Below, in pieces: positions 8,165-16,414 of a DNA stretch of 64,000 nt. Below the pieces are notes generated by a model that worked only from the letters and a program-made list of their open reading frames with translations, was not told the origin of the DNA and made no database searches. Source of the stretch: JAKACA01 sp963735115 (GTDB lineage Bacteria > Actinomycetota > Acidimicrobiia > Acidimicrobiales > Bog-793); the NCBI GenBank assembly GCA_963735115.1, contig CAVTJR010000003.1:496001-560000 (forward strand), written 5' to 3'. Positions within the stretch are counted from its first letter, which is position 1. Every line of letters begins with the position of its first letter. The position numbers and the translations under genes are program-made.

Positions 8165-9394
8165 TCACGACATCAGAGGAATCGGCTCTTCGAGCAGTGC
8201 CCGCAAAGACTGCAAGAACGCGGCGGCGTGAGCGCCATAGACGATGCGATGGTCGCACACCATGCCGACCGTAAGAATCGTCTCCTGCGCTTCGCCCAAG
8301 TTGGCAGAGCCGGGATGCAGAGCGCCCACGCTCAAGATCGCCGCCTGCGGCGGATTTAACAACGGCGTGAAGCGGGTGACGCCGAACATCCCAAGATTGG
8401 AAACAGTGAACGTTCCTGGCTTGAGGTCTGCGAGCGTGAGAGTTCCTGCTCGCGATCGCTCCACGAGGTCGCGGCTCCTCGCCGCCAGCGCCGCCAGCGA
8501 GAGTTCGTCGACGCTCTCGATGGTGGGCACGAAAAGGTCGACTCCCACAGCGATCGCAAGAGAGATGTCGATCGTGTCGTGGTGGAGCATCTCGTCCCCG
8601 TCAAGGCTGGCGTTGAGACGTGGATGCTCGCGCAGCACGAGGGCGGCTGCCTTGACGACGATGTCGTTCAGGGAAGGGACAGGGACCACGATTGTGCCGA
8701 GTTGTTCCCTGAGCCGGAGCGCCTGGGTCATGACGATGTCGATTTCCACGTAGAAGGTTGGCACTGAGCCCGCCTGCGTCATCCGCTGGCCCACGATCCG
8801 TTCACGCCGCGTGAGTGCCCGCCTGTTCTCGTTGAACGAGGGCTCCGCCGTGGCGGCTGGTCCAACGGCTGCGGCACTTGACTTCGTCGGCCGCCGGCCG
8901 CTTACGCTTCCGGCCGCAGCCGCCACATCCTCTCTCAGAACTCGCCCGCCGGAACCTGTTCCGACAACTACAGCGAGGTCGACACCCAGCTCTAGGGCAA
9001 GGCGGCGTGCAACCGGCGAGACATTGGGTGTGTCGTTTCGAGGAGCGGCCGTTGACGAGGCGGCCCCTTCCGGACGCTTGTCATCTTCGGTCGCCTCCGT
9101 CTGGTCGAGATCGGCGCCTGTGGCCATCGAGAGCGATGCGGCTTGGCCGGTTGCGGAGGCTTCGATGGATGCAATGGGCATTCCGACCTCGAAGGTCTCG
9201 CCTTCTCCACCGAGGAGACGGATCGTGCCGTCGTGCTCCGCCTCGAAGACCATTGTCGTCTTGTCGGTGTCGATCTCTACGATGGACTCTCCGCGGGAGA
9301 CGCGCTCGCCATCGTGCTTCAGCCACCGCACGATCGTGCCCTCGGCCATCGAGTCCGACAGTCGCGGCATGAGTACGGGGAACGCTTCGGCCAT
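8165..9394 (-). CDS. Dihydrolipoamide acyltransferase (E2) of a 2-oxoacid/acetoin dehydrogenase complex
   Basis: A 409-residue E2 subunit. A single lipoyl domain occupies about residues 1-80 with the lipoylated lysine in EIDTDKTTM (K45). A peripheral-subunit-binding domain follows at about 125-158 (VSPVARRLALELGVD). After an Ala/Ser linker comes the catalytic domain, ending near the C-terminus. The active-site motif normally written DHRxxDG reads DHRIVYG here (H382, Y386), so the usual aspartate is Tyr. It starts 13 bases after the E1 beta stop. Together with E1 it would transfer an acyl group to CoA. No E3 gene is in the window, so E3 is presumably supplied from elsewhere. Confidence 0.93.
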   Translation of the reverse strand: MAEAFPVLMPRLSDSMAEGTIVRWLKHDGERVSRGESIVEIDTDKTTMVFEAEHDGTIRLLGGEGETFEVGMPIASIEASATGQAASLSMATGADLDQTEATEDDKRPEGAASSTAAPRNDTPNVSPVARRLALELGVDLAVVVGTGSGGRVLREDVAAAAGSVSGRRPTKSSAAAVGPAATAEPSFNENRRALTRRERIVGQRMTQAGSVPTFYVEIDIVMTQALRLREQLGTIVVPVPSLNDIVVKAAALVLREHPRLNASLDGDEMLHHDTIDISLAIAVGVDLFVPTIESVDELSLAALAARSRDLVERSRAGTLTLADLKPGTFTVSNLGMFGVTRFTPLLNPPQAAILSVGALHPGSANLGEAQETILTVGMVCDHRIVYGAHAAAFLQSLRALLEEPIPLMS

Positions 9395-9407
9395 CTCGAG
9401 TTCGCCG

Positions 9408-10382
9408 TCAGTAGGCCATGGTCAGGCGGGCAGCTTCGAGTATCCGCTCCGGGCTCGGGAGCCACGCCGCTTCGAGATCCGCCGCGAACGGAATCGGCGT
9501 CTCGTCGCCACCGACGATGAGAGGGGGCGCATCGAAATCCTCGAATCTCGATCCGACGAGAGCGGCGATCATCGTGGCGCCCCAACTCCCACCGAATGAG
9601 CACTCCTGCACGCAGAGGAGTCGTTTCGTTTTCACCACGCTGTTTGCCACCGTTTCGAGGTCGAACGGAACCATGGTTCGCGGGTCGATGACCTCGGCCG
9701 AGATCCCCTGCTCAGCAAGGACGGCGGCGGTTTCAAGCGCACGGTGAAGCATGAGTTGACTCGCAACGAGCGTGAGGTCGGAGCCGTCGCGGACGAGCTT
9801 GGCTTGCCCGATCGTCGCCGGGTCATGGCCTTCGAGAGGACCGGTGATGTTGTAGAGGTGCTTGTGCTCCAGATAGAGCACTGGGTTTGGGTCGCGGATC
9901 GCCTCGCGCAGCAGCGAGTAGGCGTCAGCCGGCGTGGAGGGGGCGACGATCTTCAGCCCGGGGATGTTCAAAAACCAGTTCTCGACCGACTGCGAGTGCT
10001 GTGCTCCGAAGCCGCCACCGGCTCCGTTCGCCATCCGCACCGTCACGCCTACGCTCACTTGGCCGTTTGTCATGTAGCGATACTTCGCGAGCTCGTTGGC
10101 GATCTGGTCGAAGCACACTCCGGCAAAGTCGGCGAACATGATCTCGATGACGGGCTTGAGTCCCCGCGCAGCGGCTCCTATGGCGCAACCGACGATCGCC
10201 TGCTCGGAGATGGGCGTGTCGAGTACACGCCGGGGCCCGAAGCGTTCCTGCAAGCCCTCGGTGGCCTTGAACACGCCGCCGGCAGCCCCGACGTCCTCGC
10301 CGAACAGAAGGACGCTGTCGTCCGCCTCCATCTCGTCGGCGAGAGCCTTGGCGACGGCCTGCCGGTACGTGACACTAGTCAT
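9408..10382 (-). CDS. Thiamine-dependent dehydrogenase E1 component, beta subunit
   Basis: A 324-residue transketolase-like beta subunit. Family motifs include LLFGEDVG with the catalytic-site Glu that contacts the thiamine aminopyrimidine ring, TPISEQAIVGCAIGAA, and the C-terminal domain ending with ADLEAAWLPSPERILEAAR. Length is normal for PdhB/AcoB/BkdB. Its ATG overlaps the E1 alpha stop (ATGA at 10379-10382). The family alone does not separate pyruvate, acetoin and branched-chain 2-oxoacid substrates. In this setting, oxidation of a pathway-derived 2-oxoacid such as pyruvate is a sensible guess. Confidence 0.93.
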   Translation of the reverse strand: MTSVTYRQAVAKALADEMEADDSVLLFGEDVGAAGGVFKATEGLQERFGPRRVLDTPISEQAIVGCAIGAAARGLKPVIEIMFADFAGVCFDQIANELAKYRYMTNGQVSVGVTVRMANGAGGGFGAQHSQSVENWFLNIPGLKIVAPSTPADAYSLLREAIRDPNPVLYLEHKHLYNITGPLEGHDPATIGQAKLVRDGSDLTLVASQLMLHRALETAAVLAEQGISAEVIDPRTMVPFDLETVANSVVKTKRLLCVQECSFGGSWGATMIAALVGSRFEDFDAPPLIVGGDETPIPFAADLEAAWLPSPERILEAARLTMAY

Positions 10383-11359
10383 ATGAGGACGTTGTCAAAG
10401 CGGGTTTCGACATCGGGCTCGGGCCACGACTTGGCTCGCTCGAGGGCGTCGCTGATCTCTCCGGTGACCGCGTCCTGCACCTGTTGTAGCCGACTGGGGT
10501 CCAGACCTGACTCGAGTAACTGTCGTTCCAGCAACACGAGCGGGTCGCGGGCGACCCACTCCTCGAGCTCTCCCGCCGGTCTGTACTTGGCGGGATCGGA
10601 TCGGGAATGGCCGACCTGGCGATATGTCAGCGCCTCGATCAGCGTTGGGCCGAGTCCGCTTCTCGCCCGCTCGACTGCTGCTTGTGCCGTCGCGTGCACC
10701 GCGAAGACATCGTTGCCGTCGACCACGACGCCGGGCATCCGATACGAGGCCGCCCGGTCGGCCAGACGCTCGATCGGCGTCGTCGACCGATATGGAGAAT
10801 ATTCGCCGTAGAGATTGTTCTCGCAGACGAAGATCGTGGGCGTCTTCCAGACGGATGCAAGATTCATCGCTTCGTGGAAAGCGCCAATGTTGGTTGTCCC
10901 ATCGCCGAAGAAGCAGACGCTGACGAAGTCGTCTTCGAGGTAACGGGAGGCGAACGCCAGGCCGACAGCGATCGGTAGGTGCGCCCCGACGACGGCGAAG
11001 GAGCCGTAGGCGCCGATGCTCACGTCGGTGAGGTGCATCGAGCCGCCCTTGCCTCCGCAGAGGCCTTTCGCCTTGCCCATGATCTCACCGAAAACGGCGT
11101 CCGGTTGGGCCCCCATGGCGAGCACCGCTCCGTGCCCGCGGTAGGTGCACGTCATCGTGTCGCCCTGCATCAGTGCGGCGCACACTCCGACGGCGACTGC
11201 TTCCTGCCCCTGACAGAGATGCGTGGTGCCCCGCACAAGCCCCTGGGTGAACATTCGCTGCACCTCGTCCTCGAGGGCGCGTATCCGAAGCATCTGTTCG
11301 AAGTACCCAAGGCCGAGCTCTCCGGCGTCCCGGCCAGGGCCAGCGGCATGTGCTGTCAT
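10379..11359 (-). CDS. Thiamine-dependent dehydrogenase E1 component, alpha subunit
   Basis: A 326-residue E1 alpha subunit. The thiamine diphosphate motif runs from GDG (residues 152-154) to NN (181-182), in FFGDGTTNIGAFHEA and FVCENN. It also has the GKAKGLCGGKGGSMH segment common to pyruvate and acetoin dehydrogenase alpha subunits; that glycine- and histidine-rich stretch is more like AcoA and PdhA than branched-chain enzymes. Its ATG overlaps the iclR stop (ATGA at 11356-11359), so regulator and enzyme are translationally coupled. Confidence 0.93.
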   Translation of the reverse strand: MTAHAAGPGRDAGELGLGYFEQMLRIRALEDEVQRMFTQGLVRGTTHLCQGQEAVAVGVCAALMQGDTMTCTYRGHGAVLAMGAQPDAVFGEIMGKAKGLCGGKGGSMHLTDVSIGAYGSFAVVGAHLPIAVGLAFASRYLEDDFVSVCFFGDGTTNIGAFHEAMNLASVWKTPTIFVCENNLYGEYSPYRSTTPIERLADRAASYRMPGVVVDGNDVFAVHATAQAAVERARSGLGPTLIEALTYRQVGHSRSDPAKYRPAGELEEWVARDPLVLLERQLLESGLDPSRLQQVQDAVTGEISDALERAKSWPEPDVETRFDNVLI

Positions 11360-12156
11360 TTCGATGCTCCTCGTGGCAGTCTCGATTTAGCGCTCGTGTC
11401 GCCCCGGAGGGCTGCTTCGGTAGCGGCGCGCCGTGTCTTTCGCAGGAGGCTCTGCTGTTCCGCACTGAAGCGCTGCGACGGAGCGGCGACGGCGAAAGCT
11501 CCGAGAACGCTGCCCCCCTGGAGAATCGGAACGGAAAGGCACGACAGACCGTCGGCGAATTCCTCACAGTCCGTGGCGAACTTCATCTCCCGAATGCGCT
11601 CGAACTCGGCATCGAGGCTCGGTCGCGTCGTGAGCGTCTTGCTGGTCAGCCGAGACGGAGGGTGCAACGCCAAGTACTCATCTCGCTGCGACGGCGGCGC
11701 CAGAGCAAGGAGGAGCTTGCCCGTCGCCCGAGCGTGGGCATGACCATAGAGCCCGATCTGAACGTCCGGGACTCGTACGGCTCGAGTGCCCTCGACGCCC
11801 GCCAAAATCCTGATATCGCCTCCGCGCCAGGCAGCAAGGTAAGCCGTCTCACCGGTCGAAGCGGCGAGTTCTGCAAGGGCGCGCTGCCAATGGATAGGTA
11901 CGGCCTGCTCGCGCACGAACGCCGCAGAGAGGGCACCGATCCTCGGTCCCATGTAGTAACGGTGCGCAGCGTCCTTCTCCAGCAATCCCTCCTGAGCGAG
12001 GGTGCTCAGGACGTGGTGAACCGTCGGCACGGGAACTTCGAAGGCTCGCGCCACCTCGGTGGCGGTGGCGCCTTCGTTCTCGGCAATCCACAGCAACCAA
12101 CGCGCAGCACGCGCAACCGACCGCACGGTCGTGCCACTCGGGGCAGGAGATTTCAT
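11356..12156 (-). CDS. IclR family transcriptional regulator
   Basis: A 266-residue regulator with an N-terminal winged helix (about residues 9-68; ATEVARAFEVPVPTVHHVL is the HTH) and a C-terminal effector domain (AYLAAWRGGDIRIL, GHAHARATGKLLLA, GLSCLSVPILQ). It heads the operon iclR-E1alpha-E1beta-E2-VOC and overlaps E1alpha by ATGA, so it very probably controls that operon and itself. Two interleaved TTTCA/TGAAA palindromes cover its start codon and leader, and an upstream promoter has a perfect TTGACA. The ribosome site is weak. Effector unknown; a pathway intermediate is likely. Confidence 0.92.
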   Translation of the reverse strand: MKSPAPSGTTVRSVARAARWLLWIAENEGATATEVARAFEVPVPTVHHVLSTLAQEGLLEKDAAHRYYMGPRIGALSAAFVREQAVPIHWQRALAELAASTGETAYLAAWRGGDIRILAGVEGTRAVRVPDVQIGLYGHAHARATGKLLLALAPPSQRDEYLALHPPSRLTSKTLTTRPSLDAEFERIREMKFATDCEEFADGLSCLSVPILQGGSVLGAFAVAAPSQRFSAEQQSLLRKTRRAATEAALRGDTSAKSRLPRGASK

Positions 12157-12175
12157 ATAGTGAAAATAACTTTCA
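12151..12175. promoter_or_regulatory. Interleaved IclR-type operators at the iclR start
   Basis: Three half sites spaced by five bases, TTTCA-N5-TGAAA-N5-TTTCA, form two overlapping palindromes (12151-12165 and 12161-12175). The second, TGAAAATAACTTTCA, resembles the consensus I recall for E. coli IclR (TGGAAATNATTTCCA). The site overlaps the iclR start codon and lies just after the predicted transcription start, a position suited to autorepression. Confidence 0.55.
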
Positions 12176-12192
12176 TGATTCTGATGCTCTAC

Positions 12193-12222
12193 TTATTACT
12201 TGCCGGACGGCGCACTTGTCAA
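12193..12222 (-). promoter_or_regulatory. Predicted promoter of the iclR-E1-E2 operon
   Basis: On the minus strand a perfect -35 box TTGACA (12217-12222) is separated by 18 bases from TAATAA (12193-12198). Transcription would start near 12186, some 30 bases before the iclR ATG and just upstream of the palindromic operators. Confidence 0.5.
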
Positions 12223-12282
12223 CGCCCTCACAGCTAAAGGTGTTCTCGGACTCGAGCCCTGTGCCCTCGGGTGCAGAATCGG

Positions 12283-12311
12283 TTGACTTCAGCCTCGCTA
12301 GGCGATTAAGT
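12283..12311 (+). promoter_or_regulatory. Predicted promoter of xylA
   Basis: TTGACT (12283-12288) and TTAAGT (12306-12311) are separated by 17 bases, giving a start near 12318 and a leader of about 30 bases before the xylA GTG. The -10 match is weak. No clear ROK operator was recognised here. Confidence 0.4.
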
Positions 12312-12346
12312 TTAGTGCTTCAACGAAGTAGCCAAGGAGGCCATCG

Positions 12347-13531
12347 GTGCTGACGCCGACCCGCGATGATCGCTTCTCCTTTGGACTCTGGACTGTCGGC
12401 TGGCAAGCCAGAGACACGTTCGGCGATCCGACCCGCGACCCGCTCGATGCGGTGGAAGCCGTCACTCGGCTCGCCGAGCTCGGCGCCTACGGCGTGGCGT
12501 TCCACGACGACGACCTCGTGCCGTTCGGCTCAGCCGAGTCTGAGCGCGAGCGCCGAGTCAAGCGGTTCACCGACGCTCTGCAGGCGACCGGCCTTGTGGT
12601 GCCGATGGTCACGACCAATCTCTTCACCCATCCGGTCTTCAAGGATGGAGCCTTCACGAGCAATGACCGAGGCGTCCGCCGCTACGCCCTGCGCAAGGTC
12701 ATGCGCAATCTCGATCTTGCTGCCGAGCTCGGTGCCGAGACCTACGTGTTCTGGGGCGGACGCGAAGGCTCTGAGACCGACGCCGGCAAGGACGTCCGGT
12801 CGGCGCTGGATCGCTATCGAGAGGCCCTCGACCTCCTCGCGGAGTTCGTCATCGACCGGGGTTACGACATTCGGTTTGCGATCGAGCCGAAGCCGAACGA
12901 ACCCCGCGGAGACATCTTGTTGCCGACGGTGGGCAGCGCCCTGGCATTCATTTCGAGCCTCGAGCATTCCGAGATGGTGGGACTGAATCCGGAGGTCGGC
13001 CATGAGCAGATGGCCGGGATGAACTTTGTTCACAGCATTGCCCAGACGCTGTGGCACGGGAAGCTCTTCCACATCGACCTCAACGGTCAGCACGGTCCGA
13101 AGTACGACCAGGACCTCGTGTTCGGCCATGGGGATCTGCTGAGCGCCTTCTTCCTCGTCGACCTTCTGGAGAACGGCGGCCCCGGAGGGGGCCGTGCCTA
13201 CGACGGCCCTCGGCACTTTGACTACAAGCCGCTCAGAACGGAGGACGAGGCTGGCGTCTGGGCTTCGGCCGCCTCCAACATGCAGACATACCTGTTGCTA
13301 AAGGAACGGGCAGCAGCGTTCCGAGCGGATCCCGCCGTCCAGGAAGCCTTGCGTGCGAGTCAGGTCGGCGAGCTCGCCGCCCCAACACTTGGAGTGGCCG
13401 AGACCTATCTCGGCCTGCTCGCTGACCGGTCCGCCTTCGAGGAGTTCGACCTCAAGACAGTGGCCCTTCACGGCTACGGCTTTGCCCATCTCGATCAGCT
13501 TGCCGTCGAGCACGTTCTGGGCGCTCGGTGA
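12347..13531 (+). CDS. xylA: Xylose isomerase
   Basis: A 394-residue xylose isomerase, the size of actinobacterial (class I) enzymes. It converts D-xylose to D-xylulose in the cytoplasm. Active-site segments are present: catalytic His53 with Asp56 in AFHDDDLVPF, FWGGREG, the metal ligands in AIEPKPNEPRGD, LNPEVGHEQMAG, FHIDLNGQ and the metal-2 Asp residues in YDQDLVFGHGD. AAGGAGG lies six bases before the GTG at 12347. It is followed 62 bases later by xylulokinase, and a ROK repressor completes the classical xylA-xylB-xylR group. It is divergent from iclR. Confidence 0.97.
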   Translation: MLTPTRDDRFSFGLWTVGWQARDTFGDPTRDPLDAVEAVTRLAELGAYGVAFHDDDLVPFGSAESERERRVKRFTDALQATGLVVPMVTTNLFTHPVFKDGAFTSNDRGVRRYALRKVMRNLDLAAELGAETYVFWGGREGSETDAGKDVRSALDRYREALDLLAEFVIDRGYDIRFAIEPKPNEPRGDILLPTVGSALAFISSLEHSEMVGLNPEVGHEQMAGMNFVHSIAQTLWHGKLFHIDLNGQHGPKYDQDLVFGHGDLLSAFFLVDLLENGGPGGGRAYDGPRHFDYKPLRTEDEAGVWASAASNMQTYLLLKERAAAFRADPAVQEALRASQVGELAAPTLGVAETYLGLLADRSAFEEFDLKTVALHGYGFAHLDQLAVEHVLGAR

Positions 13532-13593
13532 CCACCCAGCGGCGGACGGCCCAGCAGCGCACGACCTAGCCACGGCGTTCAGGCGGTCCGGTT

Positions 13594-15030
13594 GTGACAC
13601 TCGTCGCCGGCGTGGACTCGTCCACCCAATCATGCAAAGTCGTGCTCCGTGACGCCGCCACGGGCGACCTCGTTCGCCGAGGCTGGGCACCGCACCCGGA
13701 CTCGACCGAAGTTGATCCTGAGAGTTGGTGGGACGCCCTTCAGAGTGCTCTAGCGGCCGCCGGAGGCCTTGACGATGTCACCGCCATTTCGATTGCCGCC
13801 CAGCAACACGGAATGATCTGCCTCGACGAAGCCGGCAAGGTCGTTCGTCCTGCGCTCTTGTGGAATGACACTCGATCGGCGCCAGCGGCTAAAGAGCTCG
13901 TCGAAGAACTCGGCGCCGAGGCATGGGCGCAAGCCATCGGAAGCGTGCCGGCAGCGGCCTTCACCGTTACCAAGCTCCGGTGGCTTGCCGAGAACGAGCC
14001 GGAGAGTGCTCGCCGCACAGCCGCGATCTGTCTTCCCCATGACTGGCTCACGTGGCGGTTGCTCAGCTCCCAGCACCGCCATGGCCTGACGATCGAATCG
14101 CTCTGCACCGATCGCAGCGATGCGAGCGGAACGGGCTACTGGTCGCCTATCACCGGCGACTACCGCTTAGAGCTGCTGGAACGAGCGCTCGGACGCGTTG
14201 TCGCCGTCCCGAGGGTCCTTGAGCCGGCGGAGAGTCCCGGCGAGCGAGACTCCCTCCGCGTCGGGGCTGGCGCCGGGGACAATGCCGCCGCCGCGCTCGT
14301 CGTCGGACATACGGCAGGCGACATCATCGTGTCCGTCGGTACCTCGGGCACAGCGTTTGCCAGCTCCGACGTATTGACACCGGACAGCTCCGGCACCGTT
14401 GCTGGTTTCGCCGACGCGACGGGGCGCTTCCTGCCTCTTGTTTGCACCCTCAACGCGGCCCGTGTCCTCGAGGCAGCGGCTCGCATCGTTGGTGTCGATC
14501 AACGAGGACTCTCCGATCTGGCATTGTCCGCACCACCGGGAGCAGATGGATTGGTGCTGCTCCCATATCTCGAAGGAGAGCGGACGCCCAATCTTCCTGA
14601 TTCGGCAGGCGAGTTGCACGGCCTCCGCCACAAGACAGCCACTCCCGCCCACCTTGCCCGGGCGGCAGTAGAGGGCGTGCTCTGCGGTCTCGCAGACGCA
14701 CTGGATGCTGTCGAGATGCATGGCGTGCGAGCTGAACGCGTGCAGTTGATTGGTGGCGGGAGCCAGTCCGAGGCCTTGCGGCAGATCGCGCCCTCGATCT
14801 TCGGGCGACCAGTCGTCGTGCCTCCGCAGGGCGAGTATGTTGCCGACGGCGCCGCCTTCCAAGCGAAGTGGGTGCTCGATTCCGGGCGCATACCTCCATC
14901 TTGGCCATCGGGTGAGTTGCTTCGATTCGATGACATTCCGCGGCCTGACGTCCGAGATCGGTACGCGGAGCTTCGCGACAGGGCTGTCGGTCGTGCTCGT
15001 TCGGACGGAACGAGGCTGAACAATGCCTGA
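13594..15030 (+). CDS. xylB: Xylulokinase
   Basis: A 478-residue FGGY carbohydrate kinase. The N-terminal phosphate-binding segment is VAGVDSSTQSCKVV; AISIAAQQHGM carries the FGGY Gln/His-Gly substrate region, and LPHDWLTWRL and SDASGTGYW are characteristic of xylulokinase. The C-terminal ATPase segment has LIGGGSQSEALRQ. It phosphorylates D-xylulose to xylulose 5-phosphate for the pentose phosphate pathway. Its 3' end overlaps the ROK regulator by eight bases, indicating coupling. Confidence 0.95.
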   Translation: MTLVAGVDSSTQSCKVVLRDAATGDLVRRGWAPHPDSTEVDPESWWDALQSALAAAGGLDDVTAISIAAQQHGMICLDEAGKVVRPALLWNDTRSAPAAKELVEELGAEAWAQAIGSVPAAAFTVTKLRWLAENEPESARRTAAICLPHDWLTWRLLSSQHRHGLTIESLCTDRSDASGTGYWSPITGDYRLELLERALGRVVAVPRVLEPAESPGERDSLRVGAGAGDNAAAALVVGHTAGDIIVSVGTSGTAFASSDVLTPDSSGTVAGFADATGRFLPLVCTLNAARVLEAAARIVGVDQRGLSDLALSAPPGADGLVLLPYLEGERTPNLPDSAGELHGLRHKTATPAHLARAAVEGVLCGLADALDAVEMHGVRAERVQLIGGGSQSEALRQIAPSIFGRPVVVPPQGEYVADGAAFQAKWVLDSGRIPPSWPSGELLRFDDIPRPDVRDRYAELRDRAVGRARSDGTRLNNA

Positions 15031-16306
15031 GAGCTCGTCGCACCGGGCACAGCGCCCGGCTGAGCGGAGGCCCACAGTTCCGAGTGCGCCGGCTCGTCAA
15101 CAGTTGTTGAAGCGACAAAATCTCGCCTTTGTGCTTCGGCAGATCGCAGCCGGGCGAGGGCTCTCGCGCGCCCAAGTGGCCGCCCACACCGGCCTCACTA
15201 AGGCCACCGTGTCGACGCTTGTCGATGCACTGATGGACGCTCAATTAGTCGCCGAGAACGACCCAGCGCGCGGCCTCATCGGACGCCCGGGCAGCCCCCT
15301 CAACCTGAATCCGCAAGGACCGGCCGGCCTCGGCATCGAGATCAACGTCGACTATGTCTCCCTGTGCGTGGTTGACCTCACCGGAGCTGTCCGTTGCCGT
15401 CAGACGATCGTGGGCGACAATCGTTTGCTTCGGCCCGAGGTCGTGCTTCGCCGGGCCAGCCGGGCGGCGGGCCGTATCTCTGCCAAGGCTGACGCGGCGG
15501 GCCTCTCCGTAGCCGTCCTCGGCGTAGGTGTGCCTGGGCTCGTGGACTTTGAAGGCATCCTCCAGCGGGCGCCCAACCTTCTCGGATGGCGGGGCATACC
15601 GGTCGCAGAAGTCATTGCCGATTCGCTCGACCGGCCCTTGCGGTCGGTGCATTGTGACAACGAGGCGAATCTCGCCGCACTTGGTGAGCGTTGGTTTGGC
15701 CTCAGGGATGATCTAGAGGACTTCGTTCTCGTCTCTGGTGAGATCGGCATAGGGGCCGGCATCGTCATCGGCGGCGAGCTGTTTCGTGGCGTCCGCGGAC
15801 TCGGCGGGGAGCTCGGTCATGTGACTGTGGATCCGAACGGCTTGGCATGTAGTTGTGGCGGCCGCGGCTGCCTAGAACGTGTCGCAGGATTGCAAGCCCT
15901 CCTCGCAGCAGCACGGTTGCCGACAGACATCGGGACCGCGATCGGCAGCCCAGAAGGATCGGCGTCGGCCTTGGAGCGGCAAGCGCTCGCAGGCGACACG
16001 GCAACGATCCTTGCGCTCGAGAAGGCAGGGACTTCACTCGGCATCGCGCTCTCATCCCTTCTCAACGTCCTGGATCTGCCGACCGTGGTCCTCGGGGGTC
16101 TGTTCGCTACTTTGGCGCCATGGCTGGCGGACACCCTCGCCGCGGAGTTGCACGATCGCGTAGTGAGCCATGCGTGGTCACCCGTCGAGGTTGTTGTCTC
16201 CTCCCTGGGCGCCGACGCAGCGGTACGTGGAGCCGCCGGCGTAGCCATTCGCGGCATCATCGACGACCCCGCCTCTTTGTTCCCGGACGTGTTGGCAAAG
16301 ATATGA
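15023..16306 (+). CDS. ROK family transcriptional regulator (XylR-like)
   Basis: A 427-residue repressor with an N-terminal winged helix (about residues 25-95; RAQVAAHTGLTKATVSTLV is the HTH) and a ROK sugar-kinase-like domain. The ROK zinc motif is intact: GLACSCGGRGCLE. An ATP-site-like GELGHVTV precedes it. XylR-type ROK proteins repress xylose genes and release DNA on binding xylose, so this is the likely regulator of xylA-xylB. The overlap with xylB by eight bases supports this. It ends the sugar island; the next 108 bases before the convergent lipoprotein gene show only a short GC hairpin without a T-tract (16390-16406). Confidence 0.93.
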   Translation: MPESSSHRAQRPAERRPTVPSAPARQQLLKRQNLAFVLRQIAAGRGLSRAQVAAHTGLTKATVSTLVDALMDAQLVAENDPARGLIGRPGSPLNLNPQGPAGLGIEINVDYVSLCVVDLTGAVRCRQTIVGDNRLLRPEVVLRRASRAAGRISAKADAAGLSVAVLGVGVPGLVDFEGILQRAPNLLGWRGIPVAEVIADSLDRPLRSVHCDNEANLAALGERWFGLRDDLEDFVLVSGEIGIGAGIVIGGELFRGVRGLGGELGHVTVDPNGLACSCGGRGCLERVAGLQALLAAARLPTDIGTAIGSPEGSASALERQALAGDTATILALEKAGTSLGIALSSLLNVLDLPTVVLGGLFATLAPWLADTLAAELHDRVVSHAWSPVEVVVSSLGADAAVRGAAGVAIRGIIDDPASLFPDVLAKI

Positions 16307-16414
16307 CAGCTGTTGGCGTTGTCGTCCTCCCGGCGCGGTAGCGGCGCCGAACTACGTGGACGTATAGGAGTCTCTATCGCTGTGCGCTGGCCGCGTCGTG
16401 CGCGGCACGGCTCC

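Noticed and set aside
16390..16406. GCCGCG-TCGTG-CGCGGC hairpin after the ROK gene
   Set aside because: A six-base stem without a T-tract is common by chance in GC-rich DNA, so I did not call it a terminator.
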